DNA of 8,985 bases from assembly GCA_027031875.1 (NCBI GenBank), contig JALVPH010000071.1:1-8985 (forward strand). Reading direction: 5' to 3'. This DNA comes from Candidatus Parcubacteria bacterium. Lineage in GTDB: Bacteria > Patescibacteriota > Minisyncoccia > Phycocordibacterales > UBA1006. Made by a program: the position numbers and the translations under genes. The notes under the pieces are model-generated. The model saw only the letters and a program-made list of their open reading frames with translations, made no database searches and was not told the origin of the DNA. This document shows, piece by piece, positions 5,507 through 8,985 of the stretch (position 1 is the stretch's first letter; each line of letters opens with the position of its first letter).

Positions 5507-6211
5507 ATGAATACTCACAATCATACTAACATACTTCCATCAAAATGTCACATCGCAGATGGGGTGTATCTCGTTGAGAAGCCAGAGGGTCCGAGTTCTT
5601 TTCAATTCCTCCAACACATTAAACGGGTGTTGAAGGTAAGGAAAATTGGTCATGCGGGAACCCTCGACCCTCTCGCAAGCGGATTGATGATTGTGGGGGT
5701 AGAAAAGGGGACAAGGAAACTGAAAGATTTCTTTAAGCTCGATAAGACGTATCGTGCGAAGGTGGTACTCGGAGAGTCTCGGATGACAGGTGATAGGGAG
5801 GGGGAGATTATCGAGGAGAGAGAGTATCGTGGAAATCTCTCAGAGAGAGATATACTTCGTGCTCTTGAATCTCTCTCTGGAGAACATTCGTTTCCAGCTC
5901 CACTCTACTCTGCAGTGAAAGTTCAGGGAAAGCCACTCTATGCATATGCGAGGGAGGGAAAGACACCTCCATTCATTCCGCAGAAGCCATTCTCTCTTAT
6001 CTCTTACGAACTCATTTCGTTTTATGAGAAGGATGAAGGGAAGCGTCTCGAGCTTGAACTTCGCCTCCGCGTCGGTTCGGGGACCTACATACGAACGTTT
6101 GCAGAAGAGTTTGGAAAACTTCTCAACTATCCCGCATTCCTCGCTTCATTGAGGAGGGAAAGTATCGGGCCATATTCGCTCGATCGGGCGTGTGATATGA
6201 AAAGTTTGTGA
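5507..6211 (+). CDS. truB: tRNA pseudouridine-55 synthase TruB, short form
   Basis: TruB converts U55 in the T loop of tRNAs to pseudouridine. The 234-residue product has the family motifs: GIYLVEKPEGPSS-like start (as GVYLVEKPEGPSS, 19-31), GHAGTLDPLASGLM (48-61) with catalytic Asp54, KTYRAKVVLG with Tyr82, SAVKVQGKPLYAYAREG (135-151), GTYIRTFAEEFG (192-203) and LRRESIGPYSL (215-225). It ends right after the catalytic domain, so the C-terminal PUA domain found in many TruB proteins (about 300 residues) is absent. I chose the ATG at 5507 because a -10 box at 5489-5494 leaves only a short leader. The in-frame ATG at 5483 lies upstream of that box and adds residues not typical of the family. 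The hpf gene follows 54 bp downstream. Confidence 0.96.
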   Translation: MNTHNHTNILPSKCHIADGVYLVEKPEGPSSFQFLQHIKRVLKVRKIGHAGTLDPLASGLMIVGVEKGTRKLKDFFKLDKTYRAKVVLGESRMTGDREGEIIEEREYRGNLSERDILRALESLSGEHSFPAPLYSAVKVQGKPLYAYAREGKTPPFIPQKPFSLISYELISFYEKDEGKRLELELRLRVGSGTYIRTFAEEFGKLLNYPAFLASLRRESIGPYSLDRACDMKSL

Positions 6212-6217
6212 ATATGC

Positions 6218-6223
6218 TATACT
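6218..6223 (+). promoter_or_regulatory. Possible hpf -10 box
   Basis: TATACT (five of six) in the truB-hpf gap would give a leader of about 36 bases. No good -35 hexamer is paired with it, and weaker AT-rich alternatives lie closer to the ATG (6245-6250 and 6253-6258). Confidence 0.35.
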
Positions 6224-6265
6224 TACTCATAGAGAGTTATTCGTTATTAATGTAGATAGAAAGCT

Positions 6266-6622
6266 ATGCAAATATTTTTTCACACAAAAGATGTTGATCT
6301 CGAGGACGCAGATATGGAATACATGAGAGAGCGTCTTGAAAAACTTCAGAAAAAGTTCTTCTCGGAGAGCGTTCAATTTTTCGTAAATGTTGAGAAAACG
6401 AGAGGAGATCTTCACGGGGACGACCTCTACGAAGTTTCTATTCGCACAGAGGATGGTCCTGAACATTACTTTGCAGAGGATCGTCGTGATTCGATTACGA
6501 ATACCTTTGACGTAGCTTATGACGATCTTGCTCGCGTCATTCGAAAAGAGCGAGGAAAATCTCGCGCACTCCTCAAGCGCGCAGGGAGAAAGATTAAACA
6601 ACTTCTCAGGAGGAAGAAGTAG
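6266..6622 (+). CDS. hpf: Ribosome hibernation promoting factor, short HPF/YfiA form
   Basis: HPF/YfiA proteins bind the 30S decoding region and silence ribosomes in stationary phase or stress. This 118-residue protein shows the usual beta-alpha-beta-beta-beta-alpha order. It has an N-terminal strand (MQIFFHTKDVDL), a helix with MEYMRERLEKLQKKF, a strand with VNVEKTRGDLHGDDLYEVSI, then AEDRRDSITNTFDVAYDDLARVIRK, equivalent to the family's AE...D...AID.....L...K. A very basic tail (about 92-118, RKERGKSRALLKRAGRKIKQLL) should contact rRNA. The dimerisation domain of long HPF is missing. In short-form species, 100S formation needs RMF or may not occur. The cyclophilin gene starts 3 bp after the stop, so the two are an operon. 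Confidence 0.92.
   Translation: MQIFFHTKDVDLEDADMEYMRERLEKLQKKFFSESVQFFVNVEKTRGDLHGDDLYEVSIRTEDGPEHYFAEDRRDSITNTFDVAYDDLARVIRKERGKSRALLKRAGRKIKQLLRRKK
6608..6613 (+). promoter_or_regulatory. Shine-Dalgarno AGGAGG for the cyclophilin gene
   Basis: AGGAGG lies within the last codons of hpf, 12 bases before the ATG at 6626. It is the only full-length consensus ribosome binding site placed before a start in this window. The spacing is longer than the usual optimum, and it doubles as two Arg codons. Confidence 0.5.
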
Positions 6623-6625
6623 TGT

Positions 6626-7237
6626 ATGAGGCGTTCTATTCTGTTTTTCCTTCTCATTATTCTTCTCGGGGTGATTGTTTACCTCCTCCCTTCGCAGAAG
6701 GGGAAAGGTAGTAAAGAGGGGCGAAAGGAATACACGTATCAATCAGATTCAGCAACTATGAAAAAAGTTATTCTTCATACAAACAGGGGAGATATTGAGA
6801 TTCTCCTCAGTGAACGTACACCAAAAACAACAGAGAATTTTCTCACACTCGCAAAGGAAGGTTTCTATGACGGAACAAAGTTTCATCGTGTCATCAAGGA
6901 TTTTATGATTCAAGGAGGAGACCCCCTCTCAAAAGACGATGAACTTATGGATCGGTGGGGAACAGGAGGCCCTGGGTATACCTTTGAGGATGAAATTGGA
7001 CCTGAGAATCACAACGTGCGTGGAACGATTGCAATGGCGAACGCGGGGCCAAACACAAACGGATCGCAGTTTTTCATCAACCTTGTTGACAACCCCTTCC
7101 TCGATACGAAACATACGGTGTTCGGAAGAGTCGTTTCGGGAATGGATGTGGTCGATACAATTGGGGAGGAAGAAACAGATGAGCGAGATAGACCAGTTGA
7201 GCCTGTCGTTATTGAGCGTGTTGAGGTTGTAGAGTAG
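6626..7237 (+). CDS. Membrane-anchored cyclophilin-type peptidyl-prolyl isomerase
   Basis: The 203-residue protein has a hydrophobic N-terminal helix (about 4-22, after MRR) that acts as signal anchor or uncleaved signal. There is no lipobox. A polar linker (about 23-44) and a complete cyclophilin domain (46-203) follow, so it should work outside the cytoplasmic membrane on exported proteins. Catalytic and binding residues are present: FHRVIKDFMIQGGD (86-99) with Arg88, Phe93 and Gln96; AMANAGPNTNGSQFFI (136-151); and LDTKHTVFGRV (159-169) with His163 where eukaryotic cyclophilins have Trp, as usual in bacteria. An insert with GTGGPGYTFEDEI is typical of bacterial members. It is co-transcribed with hpf and closed by the terminator at 7244-7267. 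An internal ATG before MKKVILHTN would give a cytosolic form, but the anchor makes the longer form more likely. Confidence 0.94.
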   Translation: MRRSILFFLLIILLGVIVYLLPSQKGKGSKEGRKEYTYQSDSATMKKVILHTNRGDIEILLSERTPKTTENFLTLAKEGFYDGTKFHRVIKDFMIQGGDPLSKDDELMDRWGTGGPGYTFEDEIGPENHNVRGTIAMANAGPNTNGSQFFINLVDNPFLDTKHTVFGRVVSGMDVVDTIGEEETDERDRPVEPVVIERVEVVE

Positions 7238-7243
7238 AGGAGT

Positions 7244-7267
7244 AAAAAACGCAGATCTGCGTTTTTT
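7244..7267. terminator. Intrinsic terminator after the hpf-cyclophilin operon
   Basis: A perfect 24-bp palindrome: AAAAAACGCA, GATC, TGCGTTTTTT. It makes a 10-bp stem with a 4-base loop and a T6 tract, seven bases past the stop codon. It separates this operon from rpsL-rpsG. Being symmetric, it could work in both directions. Confidence 0.88.
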
Positions 7268-7270
7268 CTC

Positions 7271-7298
7271 TTGCAAATTAATTCAATTGTAGTAAGGT
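7271..7298 (+). promoter_or_regulatory. Possible rpsL-rpsG promoter
   Basis: TTGCAA (7271-7276) is followed after 16 bp by TAAGGT (7293-7298). A shifted alternative, TAGTAA (7290-7295), is also possible. Either gives a transcript start at about 7302-7305, hence a leader of roughly 33-36 bases. The -10 match is weak, so the exact start is uncertain. Confidence 0.45.
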
Positions 7299-7302
7299 GT
7301 GA

Positions 7303-7325
7303 GCACACGTTGTGCAGATCGCACA
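7303..7325 (+). promoter_or_regulatory. rpsL leader hairpins with alternative pairing
   Basis: GCACA (7303-7307), TGTGC (7311-7315) and GCACA (7321-7325) can form two mutually exclusive 5-bp stems: first with second, or second with third. The first hairpin would lie at the very 5' end of the mRNA. The leader has no clear Shine-Dalgarno sequence before the ATG at 7338. Confidence 0.45.
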
Positions 7326-7337
7326 GAGAAAAAAGAT

Positions 7338-7751
7338 ATGGCAAGAATCAATCAATTAATTCGAAAAGGAAGAAAGAAAGTTACGAAGAAGCCAAAAGCA
7401 GTTGCGCTTCGTCGTGGTTTCAACTCGCTTAAGAATCGTCCTACGTTCTACCCATCTCCGTTTAAGCGTGGGGTATGTACGAAAGTAACGACGACGACTC
7501 CAAAGAAACCGAACTCCGCGCTCCGAAAAATTGCGCGTGTTCGTCTCACAAATGGAATGGAGGTAACTGCATACATCCCAGGAATGGGACACAACCTCCA
7601 AGAGCACTCTGTGGTGCTCCTTCGAGGAGGTCGTGTGAAGGACCTCATTGGAGTTCGCTACACGATTGTGCGTGGAGTACTCGATGCCGCGGGAGTAGAA
7701 GGGCGAAGGAAGTCTCGCTCTCGCTATGGAGTAAAGAAACCGAAAGAGTAA
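7338..7751 (+). CDS. rpsL: 30S ribosomal protein S12
   Basis: S12 sits at the decoding centre of the small subunit and controls accuracy. The 137-residue protein is the longer form with an extended segment around residues 26-42, as in Bacilli, compared with about 124 in E. coli. Conserved regions include KRGVCTKV (43-50), [13 protein letters not shown] (52-64), [19 protein letters not shown] (84-102), and the C-terminal [10 protein letters not shown]. The loop that almost always reads KDLPGVRYH reads KDLIGVRYT here: Ile104 replaces the Pro equivalent to E. coli Pro90, near streptomycin-related positions. Lys101 and Asp102, the E. coli Lys87 and Asp88 positions, are kept. The ATG at 7338 is chosen because the family begins at MARINQLI; the upstream GTG at 7299 lies in the leader. 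rpsG follows after 32 bp. Confidence 0.98.
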   Translation: MARINQLIRKGRKKVTKKPKAVALRRGFNSLKNRPTFYPSPFKRGVCTKVTTTTPKKPNSALRKIARVRLTNGMEVTAYIPGMGHNLQEHSVVLLRGGRVKDLIGVRYTIVRGVLDAAGVEGRRKSRSRYGVKKPKE

Positions 7752-7783
7752 TTTATTCAATAACACACATTAGTTAGTACGAT

Positions 7784-8254
7784 ATGAGAAGACCAGTAAA
7801 AAACAGGAGACAGGTCCTCCCGGATTCTGTCTACGGTTCCGTTGATATTGCGCGTTTCATCAACTACGTCATGCTTGATGGGAAGAAGGAGACTGCGCGG
7901 AGAATCGTGTATGGAGCACTTGATCTTATCAAAGAGAAGCTCCCAGAGAAGGAACCGATTGAAGTTTTTGAAGCAGCGTTACGAAACGCAGGTCCATTGA
8001 TGGAGGTTCGTTCCCGACGCGTGGGAGGGGCAAACTATCAAGTTCCTATTGAAGTTCGTCCCGCTCGACAGAAGCAGCTCGCGATGCGATGGATTGTGCA
8101 GATTGCACGCAACAAGAAGGGAAAGGATATGAAGCACTTCCTCGCTGATGAGCTCATCCTCGCTTCACAGGGGGAAGGGGAAGCAGTGAAGAAGAAGGAG
8201 AATATGCACAAGATGGCAGAGGCGAACAAAGCATTTGCACACTTCGCTTGGTAG
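7784..8254 (+). CDS. rpsG: 30S ribosomal protein S7
   Basis: S7 starts assembly of the 30S head and lines the E-site exit channel. The 156-residue protein is full length and shows the family pattern: MRRPVKNRRQVLPDSVYGS, FINYVMLDGKKETARRIVYGAL, the hairpin region MEVRSRRVGGANYQVPIEVRPARQKQLAMRWI, and a closing segment KKKENMHKMAEANKAFAHFAW. It follows rpsL with a 32-base gap that has no Shine-Dalgarno match and no evident hairpin, unlike the E. coli str operon where S7 binds between the two genes. A terminator follows directly and khpA comes next, so fusA and tuf are not in this operon. Confidence 0.98.
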   Translation: MRRPVKNRRQVLPDSVYGSVDIARFINYVMLDGKKETARRIVYGALDLIKEKLPEKEPIEVFEAALRNAGPLMEVRSRRVGGANYQVPIEVRPARQKQLAMRWIVQIARNKKGKDMKHFLADELILASQGEGEAVKKKENMHKMAEANKAFAHFAW

Positions 8255-8284
8255 AAAAAGAGAGAGTTTCCACTCTCTTTTTTT
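8255..8284 (+). terminator. Intrinsic terminator after rpsG
   Basis: The arm from 8255 to 8267 (A5 then GAGAGAGT) pairs with 8272-8284 around the loop TTCC. This gives 13 pairs including one G-U, with a T-run in the right arm. It begins one base after the stop codon. Part of its right side overlaps the likely khpA promoter. Confidence 0.88.
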
Positions 8285-8294
8285 CTGTTATACT
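8267..8294 (+). promoter_or_regulatory. Predicted khpA promoter
   Basis: TATACT (8289-8294, five of six) is a good -10 box. TTTCCA (8267-8272) 16 bp upstream is a passable -35 box. Transcription should start at about 8301, giving a leader of some 60 bases, one of the longest here. Confidence 0.55.
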
Positions 8295-8301
8295 ATACCG
8301 C

Positions 8302-8332
8302 GTAACACGTTGTGTTACTGTTTAACGTTAAA
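8302..8332 (+). promoter_or_regulatory. khpA leader: 5'-terminal hairpin plus palindrome
   Basis: GTAACAC (8302-8308) pairs perfectly with GTGTTAC (8312-8318) around GTT and would form the first bases of the mRNA. Three bases later comes the perfect 12-bp palindrome TTTAACGTTAAA (8321-8332). The rest of the leader up to the ATG is AT-rich without a clear ribosome binding site. The core ACACGTTGTG (8305-8314) also occurs in the rpsL leader. Confidence 0.55.
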
Positions 8333-8360
8333 TAGTAATTAATTTTTTTAGAGAAACACT

Positions 8361-8627
8361 ATGATTGAACCGAAAGAATACCTTGAATTTATTGTAAAAG
8401 GAATTGTTGATCATCCTGAGGATGTGAAAGTAGAGAAGAAAATTGATGAGATGGGAACGCTCCTCATCCTCTCTGTTCACAAGGAGGATATGGGGCAAGT
8501 TATTGGAAAGCAAGGATCTACTGCAAAAGCAATCCGAACACTCGCACGAGTGAACGGGATGAAATCTCATGCTCGTGTAAACGTAAAGATTAACGAGCCG
8601 GGAGAATCAGCAGAAGCTGAGGAATAG
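8361..8627 (+). CDS. khpA: KH-domain RNA-binding protein KhpA
   Basis: KhpA (YlqC family) is a small single-KH-domain RNA chaperone. In Firmicutes it partners with KhpB and affects many mRNAs, sRNAs and cell elongation. The 88-residue protein has the family start (EPKEYLEFIVKGIVDHPEDV), the KH GXXG loop as GKQG (49-52) followed by STAKAIRTLARV, and a final strand HARVNVKI. A short acidic tail follows. The usual rpsP or trmD neighbours are absent. It stands alone behind rpsG with its own promoter, a structured leader and a very strong terminator that overlaps its stop codon. Confidence 0.93.
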   Translation: MIEPKEYLEFIVKGIVDHPEDVKVEKKIDEMGTLLILSVHKEDMGQVIGKQGSTAKAIRTLARVNGMKSHARVNVKINEPGESAEAEE

Positions 8628-8672
8628 GCGAAACAAAAAAGGAAAGCATCGCTTTCCTTTTTTGTTTCGCCT
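8626..8672. terminator. Long terminator hairpin overlapping the khpA stop codon
   Basis: A 22-bp perfect stem (8626-8647 with 8651-8672) encloses the 3-base loop ATC. The inner part GGAAAGC-loop-GCTTTCC followed by T6 is a classic terminator, and a further nine pairs lie outside it. The left arm includes two bases of the khpA TAG stop. The symmetric A6/T6 tracts allow termination from either side. Confidence 0.9.
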
Positions 8673-8673
8673 G

Positions 8674-8682
8674 TGATACAAT
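8674..8682 (+). promoter_or_regulatory. Extended -10 promoter of the adenylate-kinase-family gene
   Basis: TGA followed by TACAAT (8677-8682) matches an extended -10 element, which can work without a good -35. The box ends nine bases before the ATG at 8692, giving a near-leaderless transcript. Confidence 0.5.
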
Positions 8683-8691
8683 GCAAACGGT

Positions 8692-8985
8692 ATGTCAAAA
8701 AAGAGAGAAACAATCGTCTTCATCGGGAGATCAGGATCAGGAAAGGGAACACAGATTACCCTCTTGAAAGATTACTTGAAGAGAACGTATCCAGAAACAG
8801 AACTTCTCCACTACGAATCAGGAGCACACTTTCGCTCCTTCATTAAGCGACAGGGGTACACGAGTGAGTTGATGCGAAGTGTTATTGCGCGGGGAGACCT
8901 CGCCCCAGACTTCATCACTGAGTGGTTACTTGTGGACGAGTTTGTGAAGTACCTCACTGCGGATAAGACGCTCATCATTGACGGG
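8692..8985 (+). CDS. Adenylate-kinase-family nucleoside monophosphate kinase (partial, 3' end cut)
   Basis: The first 98 residues are present and the frame runs off the window edge. The P-loop GRSGSGKGTQ (12-21) is characteristic of adenylate kinases, which transfer phosphate from ATP to AMP. It is followed by a segment equivalent to the NMP-binding region (YESGAHFRSFI, 41-51) and GDLAPDFI (68-75), matching the family's G.LVPD. LIIDG (94-98) then begins the conserved DGFPR motif, cut after DG. The NMP-binding region differs from the usual STGD.LR, so the nucleotide specificity is uncertain. It could be true Adk or a related NMP kinase. The gene has its own near-leaderless promoter. Confidence 0.87.
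   Translation, partial: MSKKRETIVFIGRSGSGKGTQITLLKDYLKRTYPETELLHYESGAHFRSFIKRQGYTSELMRSVIARGDLAPDFITEWLLVDEFVKYLTADKTLIIDG

Noticed and set aside
6227..6742. 171-codon minus-strand open frame over hpf and the cyclophilin start
   Set aside because: It is the antisense of a clearly conserved gene pair and has no recognisable protein features or ribosome site.
7299..7337. GTG start for S12 adding 13 residues
   Set aside because: The family starts at MARINQLI; the added part covers the leader hairpins.
7356..7766. 136-codon minus-strand open frame over rpsL
   Set aside because: It is antisense to a highly conserved ribosomal protein gene and is explained by codon bias.
7305..8314. The two ACACGTTGTG copies being exactly 1000 bases apart
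   Set aside because: The round distance has no biological meaning and depends on the lengths of the genes between.
2831..8672. Idea that the palindromic terminators are paired DNA-uptake sequences
   Set aside because: The stems share A/T tracts but no common word: the arms read GAGGG, CGCA, GAGAGAGT and GGAAAGC.
1..8985. UGA recoding as in Gracilibacteria or Absconditabacteria
   Set aside because: TGA ends rodA, the PD-(D/E)XK gene and truB at the expected family lengths, and no in-frame TGA interrupts any gene.
1..8985. CRISPR array, insertion sequence or defence operon
   Set aside because: No regularly spaced repeats, transposase motifs or defence-type gene sets were seen on either strand.

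Overview
The window reads as chromosomal DNA of a small-genome bacterium, most likely Candidate Phyla Radiation / Patescibacteria and probably a Parcubacteria-like lineage. This is an inference from several features. Most proteins are compact: TruB has no room for a PUA domain, HPF is the short form, and the Pif1-type helicase has only 442 residues. The RuvX carries a variant loop and a charged insert. A membrane-anchored protein carries a C..DG..NG.ET..DCGG motif. Genes that usually sit in long operons are scattered. TAA, TAG and TGA all end genes, so the standard bacterial code applies and UGA is not recoded as in Gracilibacteria or Absconditabacteria. No 16S rRNA or other decisive marker is present.

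Layout: (1) 1-2810: an AlkD-type DNA glycosylase, then a membrane-anchored protein of unknown function directly followed by the SEDS glycosyltransferase RodA. A two-way terminator follows, shared with a converging tRNA-Ser(UGA) on the minus strand. (2) 3013-5206: a DNA-processing cluster of a small PD-(D/E)XK nuclease-like protein, RuvX overlapping it by ATGA, and a Pif1-like helicase. (3) 5203-6211: a small acidic four-cysteine protein on the minus strand whose stop codon overlaps the helicase stop, diverging from the pseudouridine synthase gene truB. (4) 6266-7267: hpf (ribosome hibernation) and a membrane-anchored cyclophilin, closed by a terminator. (5) 7271-8284: rpsL-rpsG, a shortened str operon ended by its own terminator with no fusA or tuf behind it. 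(6) 8289-8985: khpA with a structured leader and a long terminator hairpin, then an adenylate-kinase-family gene cut by the window edge.

Much of the content serves translation (tRNA-Ser, TruB, HPF, S12, S7, KhpA). The rest is DNA maintenance (AlkD, PD-(D/E)XK protein, RuvX, Pif1-like helicase) and envelope growth (RodA and its neighbour, exported cyclophilin).

The strongest non-genic signal is the start architecture. At least six genes have a TATAAT-like box so close to the ATG that the mRNA would start at or within a few bases of the start codon, and clear Shine-Dalgarno sequences are rare. By contrast, rpsL and khpA have leaders that both appear to begin with a small hairpin containing ACACGTTGTG. 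I see no CRISPR array, insertion sequence, prophage or recognisable defence operon. The best candidates for something undescribed are the nuclease-RuvX-helicase cluster beside the tRNA, the four-cysteine protein, and the shared 5' hairpin.
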